64,000 nt of DNA from Gryganskiella cystojenkinii. Taxonomy: Eukaryota; Mortierellomycota; Mortierellomycetes; Mortierellales; Mortierellaceae. The translations under genes and the position numbers were made by a program. The stretch spans positions 1 through 64,000 of the forward strand of contig JAAAIG010000110.1 of assembly GCA_015852425.1 (NCBI GenBank). Reading direction: 5' to 3'. Below the pieces are notes generated by a model. That model searched no databases. It saw nothing but the letters and a program-made list of their open reading frames with translations, and was not told the DNA's origin. Shown one piece after another: positions 22,688 through 33,416 of this stretch; the stretch's first letter is position 1; every line of letters starts with the position of its first letter.

Positions 22688-23910
22688 CTACAAAAAGTAA
22701 GCAAGAACCAAAGCTGGAACGAGAGTCGAGACCAAAGAAGAGACGATTCTAGAACCGGAATTCGTCTTGATCGTACCACCGGTCGCATCCTTACCACCCG
22801 GTTGAGAGGACGCGGGGCTACCGGGTTGATAAGCCACATTCTTGACGGCATTCTCGCCATGCTTGTACTCCAACGCACCAAAGGACTTGGCATCGCCCAC
22901 AAATCCGTTGTTGAGGATAGGATCCTTCTTGTACGGAGTTTTGTCGTTTGTGCATCCATCCAAGCGGACCATATCATATCCATGTGCCTGAATCGTGTTG
23001 ATGACCTTGGGTAGACCTGCAGCAGCACCGGTGGTCGGGACATCGTAACCCGCGACAACATACGAGGCCTTTCGACCATACGCATCCATCTGTTTCGAAA
23101 ACATGGCATTATAAACCTCTGCAATCTGCCCCGAGGTCTGGACAGTGTTATACTTGTAATCGTATTCGTCCATGTTGAAACCGACCAGGGTATAACCCAT
23201 GGACTTGACGAGGTTCAAGAGTCTTGAATCCTTCAAGTTGGATTCATGAATCTTCATGTATTTTGGATAGACGCCGATCAAATCTTGGATCGTACGGGAA
23301 GCTCGACCAATGTCCTCCTTAAGAGCGTTATCGGTCAAACCGGAAGAGGTATCTGAGGGGAGACGGTAAGTCATTCCGATGAGATGGCCGTCCAAGTATG
23401 CATGCCGGGTCACACCCGCGTATTGCATGTATTGCAACCAGGTTGCGTTCGTGAAGAAGGTGACGGCCGCCTTGGCTTCCTTAAGGGTCTCGAGCATCTC
23501 CATCGTCGCCTCTGAGGGACCTTCACTCTAGAAATTGGCGAGAGAATTGATATTTTTTTTTATCTTCTTGGTTAGCTCTGTTCATTGTTTTTCCTCTTCA
23601 CCTTCCTTTCCTGATTCTCCAGAAAGAGTCTAAATTTGCGCCACCAATTTTTGATTATCATTTTCCTTACATAGGTCAGGGCGATCTGGCCGGGTGTTTG
23701 GCATTGTGTCAAAAAGTCGGCCCAGGTGACAGGTCCGGTGTTGGTCGTGGGTCCAGCCTGAGCAAGAGCTGGCTTGCCAGCTGCCGGTGCTGGTGCTGCT
23801 GGTGCTGGTGCTGCTGGTGCTGCTGGCGCGCCGGCGGCGGCGATCAAGGGCAGGGCTAAAAAGAACAGAGAGAGAGAGGAACAGCAAAAGATATGTGAGA
23901 TCAAGGTCAT
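22688..23910 (-). CDS. GPI-anchored chitin-deacetylase-like protein, catalytic motifs lost
   Basis: A NodB-fold cell-surface protein. Two exons, 23910-23671 and 23527-22688, join in phase 0 to give 359 aa. A signal peptide covers about residues 1-26 (hydrophobic CCSSLSLFFLALPLIAAAG). An Ala/Pro linker follows to residue 45, the NodB-like domain runs from about 60 to 300, and a Ser/Gly linker leads to a hydrophobic tail (SLVSTLVPALVLAYFL), typical of GPI addition. The fold is recognisable (QIALTYSEGPSEAT, AAVTFFTNATWL, GYTLVGFNMDEYDYK), but active-site positions are changed. TYDDG is TYSEG (residues 79-83). The metal-binding HxxxH motif is T-Y-R-L-P at 133-137. The RPPYG region reads KIHES and the LLHD region reads VAGYD. 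It is therefore probably a non-catalytic chitin or wall-binding relative. Confidence 0.85.
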
Positions 23911-25433
23911 ATCAGAATCGTTAATTTTTTTTTTGCAATCAAGAGAAATGTGGAACGCGAAATCTTTCTCCTTTTTGTCTCTGTCAGTCTGTTCGTTGTG
24001 CGTTTGCAACCGGCAACGACTGTTGGAGATCCATGGTCCTGGATCTCGCTTGCGATTCCGTGCTTTGATGTTTCTTGTTTCTGAAAGAAGATGGTGACTC
24101 GACATCGGTTTGTTCCTGAGTGTCTCTGCCGCTGCTTTTGCTGCTGTCGGTAACCCTCTCGCTTGCTCACTCTGTGTTAATGGTTTCGTACAGACTTGAA
24201 GTCGACTTGTCTTCTGCCATGAGCTTCATTTGTCATGTGGCTGTGTGTTTCTGTCTGTGTGAAGCGGAAGGACTGGTTGACCGCTTACCAAGAGCCGAAA
24301 GGATAGCGGAACGTGCAAAGCGCATTGTGGTTTATGTATAGATGTATTGAGTTGATGAGCGTTTACACGAGTCGACTTAATTTATGGGTATTCTTGTCGA
24401 TACTGTGCGAGAGCGATTGGCAGGATCCGATAAAGAAGAAAAGATGCAAGCCAGACGGGGTATATTGGGTGATGCTGCCTTTTCTCGCTGTAAAATAAGA
24501 GTGGGAACTGGGAGACAGAGGAGTAGAAAAGAACAGGAGGGGTGGGAGTAGGAGCGAAAAAAAGAGAGAGAAAAGGAAAAAAAAGAAGAACGTCAGAACA
24601 GGGACATTAACACGTCTCTCTTTACCCCTCCTCTATCTCACACACACACACGCTCCATCTCATATTTGGCGGTCAGGCCAGGGCCCAGCATGTTCCTCAG
24701 TCGTATTCGAGATCGAGAATTGTTGACCTCTTTTTTTCGTTTTTTTGGGTTTTCTGCGCGCGTACATACCCGTGAACACACTCGCGCGTCGTTCTCGGCG
24801 AGAAGAGTATTGACTGTCGTAAAAGTACAAAGACAAAAAAAAAAGATAAATATTTCGCCTGAATCGGAATATGGAATCTAAAGAAATAACAAAAAAAAAA
24901 AGTAAAGACGAAAGGTCGAAAAGGGGGAATGATCCGAACGAACTTGTTTTTTTTATGTCATTTTTTTGACAAGCCCCAATCCCAGTAGTGATCCCGTTGT
25001 TCTGGAATGGTGGGGGAGAAGGGGGGAAGTCAAAAACGAAACGAACAAATACCTTGAAGTGGCTGATGCCGGGGTGTTGCGCAGGTTGTGGAGATATTGA
25101 CCGAAAGTCAAGGAGAGTAGATGGAGGGGTCCATGTGGGATAGGCGAAAAAAAAAGTTGCGTGGAGATCAAGCACTTTTGTACCACCTCATCGTAGTAAT
25201 CAGATCCAAAGTAGAACCCATTTCAACCATAACTGCTGTGGTGACTTCCATTTTCATTTCGCGTCAGCATTTTGCCATGCTTGCTATCTCTGGACCAGTG
25301 ATGAATTTCCCAGTATGTTTTTGGGGGCTTTCTGTCGTTTTTTGTTATTAAGTTACATGAGACTATCTTACACAATAGATAATGAAAGAGCTATGGACTG
25401 TGTTCTCGTTGGTCTGGTATAATGGGTCCTTGA
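23911..25433. other. Gene-free stretch, ~1.5 kb
   Basis: Left part is the upstream region of the deacetylase-like gene (divergent tracts around 24115-24160 with a Leu-coding CTG run that is probably incidental). From 24490 to 25140 there are purine- and A-rich low-complexity blocks with CA repeats (acacacacac at about 24639-24650). The right end is the 3' flank of the minus-strand membrane-protein gene. No conserved frame seen. Confidence 0.45.
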
Positions 25434-26180
25434 TTATACCCTCTGCTGAAGATCCTCCATCATGGTCTCGTCCTCTCCGTCCGTCTCCTCATCATCGGAT
25501 TCCAGACTGTTGACCCTGATCATGCTCTCGCCCTCATAGATTAAGGCGATATAACTGACAAACGGCGTCGTCATGCCCACGGCGAATCCATAGATACCCT
25601 TGAAGATTTCTGGAAACGGCCAGACATTGAAATCACCGCCCAAAGGTCCAAAGTCCTTGCCAACGCCTCGACTTTTCAAACCGGACAGGATGCCGATAGT
25701 TACTGGCCAAAAGATAATAAACGTCACGACGATCATGACCGCGATTCTCTGTCCATGAAACTTGATTGCTCTGAGAACTTGATCTTTTTTCGAATGACCG
25801 GCAGAGGTTCCGAGGGGGGAATCGATACGCCGCCCTTGTTTGAGTCCGACGAACCATTCGATCCAAGGGTGAGCATCCTGAGGCATCCGCAGTGGAGTAA
25901 CGAATCCCTTCTTGAGATCGCCACGGACGGCCAATCGATCCAGGATCCAGGTCAGGGTGATTTGGATGATAATAGTAACAGCGGCATCACCGGCAAGGGT
26001 ATTGGGGAGGGGCCAGAGCGAGATGGGGTCTTTTGTGCCCTTGTACATGGCCGTGGCAAGACCAAAGTTGATAACGCCGTCAAGGACCATGGCGCCAAGC
26101 ATGTGCATGAGACCGAGGTAGGCGACATGTCTTGGCGTCAGCCTGTCAGAGGCTGTCGTTCCTGTTACTCGACTGGCCAT
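25434..26180 (-). CDS. Multi-pass membrane protein, fungal DUF2456-like
   Basis: A single-exon frame of 248 aa. About four to five hydrophobic segments are visible: HVAYLGLMHMLGAMVLDGVI, AAVTIIIQITLTWILDRL, IAVMIVVTFIIFWPVTIGIL and GIYGFAVGMTTPFVSYIALI. Between segments 2 and 3 lies a hydrophilic loop with the pattern DAHPWIEWFVGLKQGRR. The C-terminal 30 residues are strongly acidic (ESDDEETDGEDETMMED). The overall layout matches a small fungal family of unknown function. I think it is DUF2456, from memory of the pattern and not certain. The ATG at 26180 follows an ordinary promoter rich in GA repeats. No function is assigned. Confidence 0.7.
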   Translation of the reverse strand: MASRVTGTTASDRLTPRHVAYLGLMHMLGAMVLDGVINFGLATAMYKGTKDPISLWPLPNTLAGDAAVTIIIQITLTWILDRLAVRGDLKKGFVTPLRMPQDAHPWIEWFVGLKQGRRIDSPLGTSAGHSKKDQVLRAIKFHGQRIAVMIVVTFIIFWPVTIGILSGLKSRGVGKDFGPLGGDFNVWPFPEIFKGIYGFAVGMTTPFVSYIALIYEGESMIRVNSLESDDEETDGEDETMMEDLQQRV

Positions 26181-28449
26181 ATTCGACTCTGTTGCTGTCG
26201 TTGCTGTAGTGGGATTGGTTGATGCCAGCTTGGTCCGTTTTCAGAATGCAGATTGATGTCTCGATGGGGAATGATCGCAGAGTTGATTTGCGGTTGAGGA
26301 ATGAGAAGGAAAGGAAAAAGGCAAAACAGAGAAGAAAAAGAAGGGGAGGGAGGAGGAGGAGGAGGAGGAGGGGAGGGAAACGGTAATGAAGGGGGACTGG
26401 AACGAATGAGGTTGAATAATAGAAAGTAAGAAAGAAAAAAAGAAGAATGAAACCGGACGGACCTCTCCATGTTCCGGGAGCACTTACATCCGACGTTTTT
26501 TTCAGGCGCCCATCAATAATTTCTTTCTACGAAAGAGACATCCAACCGCCGTCCTGAAAACTTTCTCTCCTGTCCTTGTCTTTTCGGCGATGGTATTGGT
26601 GGTGGTGTTTGTCCGTCTATTGACTGTTGGCCAAATCCGCCTTTCCTTCAATGCGCAGAGGATTGTTACACAAAAAAAAAAAACGTCCAGGTTCTGGGGC
26701 AATTCTTCGTAGGCCGTGTTTCTTTGTCCCGAGTCTCGAGAAAGAAAAAAAAGTCAAAACGAGGGTCGTCAGGAATAATCAGATATGAATTATTAATATT
26801 TTGACAGTCGCATTTTTTTCTCTGCCTTCATGTCTGAAAGCATTCTTTGCCAGAGCTCTCGCGCTTCCTGTCAACATCAATAATAGTCTCAATACTTAAA
26901 AAGGTTCTCCTATAAGCCTAGTGGCTATTTATTTCCTCAGATGTACAATACCTTCACATAGAAGAACCCTATAACACTCTAAAGACCCTGAATCGGGAAG
27001 ATAAAACTCCTGTAGACCTTGGTGCAAAACCCTATCCCTGTCTCCAACCGAACGACATGAATACATTCGACGAAGGTGAAGGTATACGTTCCGACATTCG
27101 ACTCGTACCACCGTTCCGCAAGGACACACTTTCCCTCGTAGACAACATAAGCTCCACGGTTATAGCCTGCTTAAGTCGTGTACTCTTTGCGGGCACCATC
27201 CATGAGTATCACGCACGCCGAATCTGTTGCTCAGTTACGCGAGAGGACCTTGCTGTCAAAACAAGACGAAGGAGTCCGCCTTGTATTCTTTCATAAGAGT
27301 TGCGTTTGGGTATCACGCACCACTCTGAAACTTACTTTTCTCGGCGAGTCGTCGTTTGCGAATGGAGAGTGGATATAGTTGATGCGAACGTCTTGTTTGC
27401 GCTTTGCCACAATTCTATAGTATGCACTATCGTCAAGCTCGTTGGAATAATCGCCTTGAGGAGAGTCCAGGCCAACGCGATAACGGTAGGGAAAGCCTTT
27501 GCTTTGAGTAGCCAGGACTGTTCATATCCCCAACTGACCTCAGGGCAGAAGGACAGATGAAGAAATGCAAGCCGCACAATTGGGCATCAAAAATAAGAAT
27601 AGAGCATAGCCAGCTCGGCCTTCTTTGTGTCCAGCTGTTCTCTTGGTTCTTTGGTTCTTTGATACCTCCTTGTCCAAAAATAAAGATGGCAAAGAAAAAA
27701 AAAGTTCAAGCACAGCCCTCTTTTTTATTGACTGCTGGATTGGATGTGGCTCTCGCGTGCCAACAGACTTCAGCCCAACCATCCAGACCTTTAAAAAAAT
27801 CACCTCTTTTTCATTACTTTTTTTCTTTTACCTTCATCACCTTTTCTAACACTCGGTGCATTCACATTCAGGGCCACATTCCAAGTAAAAAACTCAAAAA
27901 GGTGAGTTTCTTGACTCTGCTCTTTTCTGGTAAAGACACACCAAAGGAAAATACAAAGACGAGAAAACAAGAAAAAAATGTTGTGTGCGACCCACCCACC
28001 GAACCTGTGAGCACTTTGTGCCGCAGACCAGCACAGAGACCAAAGACGAGAACAGGAAGCGGAAAAAAGGGCCAAGCCAAGACCGGACTCTCAAAGGACG
28101 AAGGGAAGAAAAAAGAAGCATAACATAAAAAGGAAAACAAAAACTTTCTTGATTCTCTTTTTTCTTTCATTCCCTGTCATTCACCTTTTTTTGAAAATCC
28201 TTTTTCAGGTACAACTCTATGCATCTCCAAGTTCATGATTTCTAATCAATGTCGTGCATATATGGACTTGACAGGATTCACGCTTACAGGAAGAGAACAC
28301 TCGAGGCTTCGCATTTTGACGACCAAATTAGAATCTACCGCAACCTCGGCATCACAAGAGTGTCTCAGAAATAGGCTTTTACTAACAGCCTGTCAACACC
28401 TTTCTGCAAAATAGGATAATCGCTCGTCAGGCAGACAACACTGAAAAAA
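26181..28449. other. Gene-poor stretch, ~2.3 kb
   Basis: Starts with the pyrimidine-rich (minus sense) leader of the membrane-protein gene, including a (GGA)n run at about 26348-26371. The middle (26740-27560) shows only short frames with no conserved motif. From 27680 to 28200 there are A/T homopolymer blocks, and the last 200 bp are the upstream region of the CaM-kinase gene. A lysine-rich plus-strand frame (27557-28123) looks like an artefact of the A-rich sequence. Confidence 0.45.
26348..26371. repeat. (GGA)n microsatellite
   Basis: Seven or so GGA units in the 5' flank of the minus-strand membrane-protein gene. It reads as CCT repeats in the sense of that gene, part of its pyrimidine-rich leader. 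Confidence 0.8.
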
Positions 28450-30043
28450 ATGATCAAGGACATCATCGACAAAATCAAGAACCACGGACACAGTCAGGAG
28501 GAGCAAGAACAAAAAGCCATGGCCGAGAAGGTTGCTGCTGAGAAGGCCGCCATCGCTGCCGCTACCGCCGCAGCCGAAAAGAAGCGTGAGAAGGAGCGCA
28601 GGTCTGGACCAGAGATGCATCCCGAGCTCTTGGAACTGTATACGATCACGGATCACGTCTTGGGCGTGGGTACTTTTGCAACCGTCAAGGAGATCAAATT
28701 GAAGTCGACAGGAAAGTCTTATGCGCTCAAGATTATCCTGAAGAAGACTCTTGTTGGTAAGGGATCTAGAGCGACCTCTTTTAAAAAGGTGTTGATTACG
28801 TTAATGACAGCTGATTATGGTTAACTCATGTCTCACATCTTCGTGGTCCTTTTTCGTCCTTCACAGGAAAATCGGCTATGCTGGACACTGAAATCTCGGT
28901 CCTGTCCAAGGTCCGTCATCCAAACTGTGTCTCGTTGTTGGAATTGTTTGAGACTAAGGACGCAGTTTATCTTGTCACGGATTTGGCCGAGGGAGGAGAG
29001 CTCTTTGACCAGCTACTCAAGAAGGGTTCCTACACAGAGGGCGACGCTGCTCGTCTCGCCTACGAGATTCTCCTGGGTGTCGAATACCTGCACCAGATGG
29101 ATATCGTTCATCGTGACTTAAAGCCCGAGAACCTGTTGTTTGCGGACAAGACTGACAATGCGCGTTTGATGATTACGGATTTCGGTCTCAGTAAGGTCTT
29201 GACGAACGGAAACGATGTGCTGATGACGGCTTGTGGTACGCCCGGATACGTTGCCCCCGAGGTTCTGGAGCAGATTGGACATGGTAAACCCGTCGATATC
29301 TGGAGTGTCGGTGTCATTGCCTACACTCTTCTCTGCGGATATACTCCCTTCTGGGGTGAAGGTAAAATCAAAACGAAGAACATCAATGACGACCAGCTTT
29401 ATTCAATACCGCTATTTTGCGCCTATATCTCACAAGATCTTTTATTCTGCCTGTATTAGACCAACCCATGTTGTTTGAGAGCATTATCGCAGGAGAGTAT
29501 GAGTATGAGGAAGAATACTGGAAGGATATCTCACCCCTCGCCAAATCTTTCATCGACTCATTGTTGGTCCGGCCCGCTGAACGGAGACCAACTGCGACCC
29601 AGGCTCTGAGTCATCCTTGGTTCCGTGCCGTGCTCGAACAGGATATGGTCACGCCCACTTCACCCGCCGAGGACAGTGTCAACCTGTTGCCTGGTATGCG
29701 CAAGAACTTCAATGCTCGTTCGGCGTTCAAGAAGGCTGTTCGCGCTGTTGGTCTTATCCGAAAGATGCAGGCGGCTTCCTCGGGATCGTCGGGTTCCTCG
29801 TTCGGGTCCGGTGAAGATTTGAGGGCCCAATCCGCTGACGAAAAGGTGGTGATTGGTGGCAAGAAGGTCGGCGGACGTCCCCAGAGCATGGGTCTGAGTT
29901 TCCATGATGTCGTGAGTGCGGCGTTGATCAATAAGAAGGGGTTGGACCTCGGCTCAGAGGCCTCGCAAGAGGTTGCGGAGGATGATGAGAATCTGGATCA
30001 GGTCAACGCGGTCTTGGAGGATTTGACTATCAAGGATGTATAA
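28450..30043 (+). CDS. Calcium/calmodulin-dependent protein kinase
   Basis: A Ser/Thr kinase of the CaMK family. Three exons: 28450-28756, 28867-29361 and 29460-30043, giving 461 aa. Residues 1-55 are Lys/Ala/Glu-rich helix. The kinase domain follows: Gly-loop LGVGTFATVKE, lysine in YALKIILKK, catalytic loop HRDLKPEN, ITDFGLSK and GTPGYVAPEVLEQ. The domain closes with RPTATQALSHPWF. All catalytic residues are intact. Directly after it, the basic amphipathic stretch ARSAFKKAVRAVGLIRKMQ is a credible autoinhibitory/calmodulin-binding segment. The last 100 residues are Ser/Gly-rich and then acidic. The order resembles CaMKI and fungal CMK/Cmk1. The start has the context AAAAAAATGATC, and no in-frame ATG lies upstream. 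Confidence 0.93.
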
Positions 30044-31480
30044 AGAAAAGGTCAGCCCCGTTGCACAATCGCACCGCCTTTGTTGGTTTGTGGGATCGGA
30101 GATGTAACCTCCGGACGCTGAAGAAGAAATACTGGATACCCCGAAAACAATAAATAACACTACCCTTCATTTCAAAATCATCGCGTTCATATGTCGATTC
30201 CCTGTCGCGTTTGCGCCTAGCCTCCTATTCGATGACTTTACAAAAAAAAAAAAAAGGCTATCCCAACCGGAATGTCCATAGGCTGCAAATGAGCAATAAG
30301 ATGGGATTATCGGTGGCATTGTCCATGTATTGCAGGAACATTACGGTCCGGCCGGTTGCGATGGTGGCGCAGAGAAGGCACGGGGCACACAATAAAGACG
30401 AGAGAAGAGTGCGCAAATGGTGCCAAATGCCACACTTTTCGTGGGGTGAACAAGAAAATGTCTGGTGTACGTGAAACTCGGATTTTTATGCGCGCTCGGA
30501 CAATAAAGCAGATTCGGCTGGGAAAAATAAGCAAAGAGGCTCAGTAGCAACCGATGTCCGAGTTTGAACGAGCGAGAATGCGCTTTTTTTTGTATATGCA
30601 TTCTGGTTCTTTGGTCAATTGACAGGAGGAGGAAGTGAAATCACTTCATAATACCATTTCTTCATGGGTGGTTCACTTTCATGGCTTCTGTGCAACTGAC
30701 CCTTCGCCAGAACTAACCCATTCAGCAGTATGAAAGCACTTTGAAAACCGCTTCGGTTTGGTTTTGGGCTTTCTAATTTCTAATCATTTTTTGTCAGCGC
30801 GATTTTCAAGACGTTTTCTGTCCCGCGCTTCGGCCACTTCAACTTGACACGGTCCTCTCTTATCTGCCCTTCATCTCGCCTCATCTCCTCGCTGATAAAC
30901 GACAGTGTCCTACGGCCGTCTTTCTATTCAAAAAATATCAAACAAAAACAAAAACAAAAAGTAGATTTGTAAGTTCGTATTACCTTTTCTCGCTCCACAG
31001 AATCTGCTCGTTCGGCTGATGGGCCTTTTCGTTTTCCCCAGATTACGAAACCTCACTCCACATTTTTTTCTCCGTCTAGCGGTTTGGATCACATACATTC
31101 CTTCAGAACGTCAGCATTTTTCTTTTTTTTTTTTTTTTTGTGCTCTGCCGCGTTTGTGTCAAGCTGAATGTGCTGTTTTAGGACATTTGAGCCGAAATTT
31201 TCTTTTGGCTCACAAAGCGCTCAACAAAACGTTCATATGCAGGAACAGAAACTCAGGAACAGAAAAAAAAAGGTCTCCGTCTCCAGGGACATGTTCTCTT
31301 GGTACAATCAGCGGTGTTGGTATGTGGAGGAAGAAAGTAGTGAAACAAAAGGTAGTGGATGAAGGCGACTATAAAAGACTTGGCGTACGTTGGCACATTC
31401 CTTCTCTCCACTCTTCTCATCCTTCTCACTCGGCACCTTTCTCACTCGCCTCTTACTCCTCTCCACTCTGCCTCCTCTCC
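30044..31480. other. Intergenic region CaMK to lipase
   Basis: The first 120 bp are the CaMK 3' flank, with AATAAATAACAC near 30150 as a likely polyadenylation context. The remainder shows no conserved frame and ends in the lipase promoter. Confidence 0.45.
31370..31376 (+). promoter_or_regulatory. TATA box of the lipase gene
   Basis: TATAAAA about 105 bp before the lipase ATG, followed by a CT-rich leader (31400-31480). This is the clearest TATA element seen upstream of any gene in the window. It fits a strongly regulated gene for a secreted protein. Confidence 0.6.
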
Positions 31481-32580
31481 ATGTTGTTCAAATCCGTCGT
31501 GTCTAGTTTGGCCGTCGCTGCTCTCGCCGTTGTCGGATCCGCTTCCCCGATCGCGAAGCGATCCCTCGGCGGCTACAATGATTTCAGCTGTAAACCCAGC
31601 TCGGTTCACCCAAATCCCTTAATTTTGCTCCACGGTATGCTCGGCAACTCTGGGGAGTGGGCTTATATGGGTCCTCGTTTCGCACTCAAGGGCTACTGCG
31701 TTTTTGCTTTGGACTATGGTCACCTCCCAAATATCCCTATCCTTGGTGGTATAGATGATCTGATGAACAGCGCTCAACAGTTGTCAGATTATATTGGCAA
31801 GATCCTTGCCGCTTCCGGCGCAACCAAAGTTGATATTTTGGGCCACTCGGAGGGCTCGACCTTACCTCGAGTGTACTTGAAGTACTTTAACGGCACTCAA
31901 ACGGTCGGATCTTTTGCGGCGATCGGATCGAACCAGTATGGTACCACACTGGCCAACATTGTCACGAGTCTGGAACAAGTCAACTTGTTTGGCCCTGTCC
32001 AGGGGGCTCTGAACCCCATATGCAAAGCCTGCTTCCAACTCATCATTAACGCGCCATTCGTAACTGCCTTGAATGACGGTGGTGATACTTATCCCAACAT
32101 TAAGTACTTGATGCTCGTCAGCAAGTAAGTTTCTTTATCTCCTTCATCAGCTTTTATGAGGGTACTACTTACCAAAAAAAAACCTGACGGATTTTGATTT
32201 ATTTTGGTTTCGCTTAGGTACGACGAATTTGTGACTCCTTACACCAACGGATACTTGAAGACCTTGGGACCCAACGTTCATAACGTTCGACTCCAGGACC
32301 TCTGTGCACTGGATCTTTCTGATCACCTTGCTCAGGCTGTTGATCGTAAGTCATTTTTCATTTGCCTTCTTTTTTATCTTGAATTTGGTGAACATCATCC
32401 AATAACGCGAGTCAGTTTGAGCGTCACTGGAGATTATCTTTTCGTGCTCTGCGCGATTTCTCATTATCATACTTTTCTCCTCATGTTTCTCATTATGTAG
32501 CCATTGCATTCAACGCGGTTGATTCATTCCTGTCAACGGGAGCAGTCAAGAACGTGGACTGTCTCGACTTGGTCCAGTAA
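31481..32580 (+). CDS. Secreted triacylglycerol lipase (lipase class 2 type)
   Basis: A secreted alpha/beta-hydrolase. Three exons: 31481-32124, 32218-32345 and 32501-32580, giving 283 aa. The signal peptide is MLFKSVVSSLAVAALAVVGS, with a likely Kex2-like site (AKR) after it. The oxyanion region is NPLILLHGMLGN and the nucleophile elbow is ILGHSEGSTLPRVY with serine in GHSEG (usually GHSQG). A GxxxYGTTLAN stretch follows. The probable acid is the Asp in KYDEFVTPYTNGYL, and the probable His lies in LSDHLAQAVDP, a layout shared with actinobacterial and plant-associated class-2 lipases. Cys residues (about 6) would form disulfides outside the cell. It acts on extracellular triglycerides or esters. 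Substrate range is inferred only. Confidence 0.9.
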
Positions 32581-33023
32581 AAAAAATGCAATCAAGGGTT
32601 CTTCGATGCTTCGAGTTTTCGTCTTTTTTGGCCAATCGATCACCAAAAAACGCCGACCATGTTTTTGCCAAGAGCACCGACATTTATGTTTTTTTATGTA
32701 TCATCTTTTTTTTTGTCCGACTTGTAGTTAATAAACAGGACATAAAAAACCGATCGCTACCACAAACTAGCACATCGTTTAAACATGGCCTCAGCGACAG
32801 CTAACTTTCGTGGGCGATATGTTCTCATTTTTTTTTTTGTAGCGAGCGACGCGTTTCTGTGGGCATTTTATAAAAACACGTAGAAGGTTTCCAAGTCTCT
32901 GAGTGTTTTCAACAAGCCATGCTTAAATAAACGAGTCTCGTTTTGTAGCGCACACTTATTTTTATATTGACACGTCAAACTACTGTGAAGGATTCGTTCC
33001 CGGACGGATGATTATCCACTCTG
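32581..33023. other. Tail-to-tail 3' region, lipase / VOC gene
   Basis: T-rich; contains TTAATAAACAGG (about 32728) and TTAAATAAACG (about 32922), likely polyadenylation contexts for the lipase. No gene seen. Confidence 0.5.
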
Positions 33024-33416
33024 TCAATTTCGTCCGATTAGATCCCAAAGATTTCCATAGAGATCTGCAAAGACAGCCACGGTGCCGTAAGATTCAGTGA
33101 GAGGTTCCCGGACAATCGTCACCTTGTTATCAAGCAAGTTTTGATAGTCACGCGGAAAGTTGTCAGTTTCGAGGAAGAGGAATACACGTCCACCAGTCTG
33201 GTTGCCGATGGCGGAAGATTGTTCGCTGTTGGCGGCTTTAGCCAGGAGAAGGTTGCAGCCGCCATTGCTGCCAGGAGGGGAAACGACAACCCAACGTTTG
33301 GCTGGAGTGACGGGTGTGTCTTCAACAAGGGTGAAGTGGAGTTTCGTAGTGTAGAAGTTTATGGCGTCATCATAGTCACGCACAACTAAAGCGATAAGGG
33401 CAAGGGATTGGGTCAT
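33024..33416 (-). CDS. VOC (glyoxalase/bleomycin-resistance fold) protein, bacterial-like
   Basis: An intronless 130-aa protein covering the whole VOC fold: two beta-alpha-beta-beta-beta halves, the first starting LALIALVVRDYDDAINFYTT and the second GGRVFLFLETDNF, ending TVAVFADLYGNLWDLIG. It is about the size of single-domain bacterial VOC proteins. The near absence of low-complexity sequence and introns contrasts with its neighbours and suggests bacterial origin (inference). Metal ligands of glyoxalase I cannot all be placed: the first-strand His is replaced by Ala/Leu, and a Glu is present in the first half (VEDTP). Function (dioxygenase, glyoxalase or resistance) is therefore open. The ATG at 33416 was chosen because upstream codons do not extend the domain. 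Confidence 0.85.
   Translation of the reverse strand: MTQSLALIALVVRDYDDAINFYTTKLHFTLVEDTPVTPAKRWVVVSPPGSNGGCNLLLAKAANSEQSSAIGNQTGGRVFLFLETDNFPRDYQNLLDNKVTIVREPLTESYGTVAVFADLYGNLWDLIGRN

Noticed and set aside
22688..23910. Calling it an active chitin deacetylase
   Set aside because: The catalytic Asp and both metal-binding His positions are replaced, so only the fold can be claimed.
27557..28123. 188-codon plus-strand frame
   Set aside because: Lys/Phe-rich translation produced by A and T homopolymers, begins without a clear ATG context and has no conserved motif.
31019..31480. Upstream extension of the lipase frame
   Set aside because: It would place the signal peptide 150 residues inside the protein and includes the TATA box; the ATG at 31481 gives a normal secretory start.
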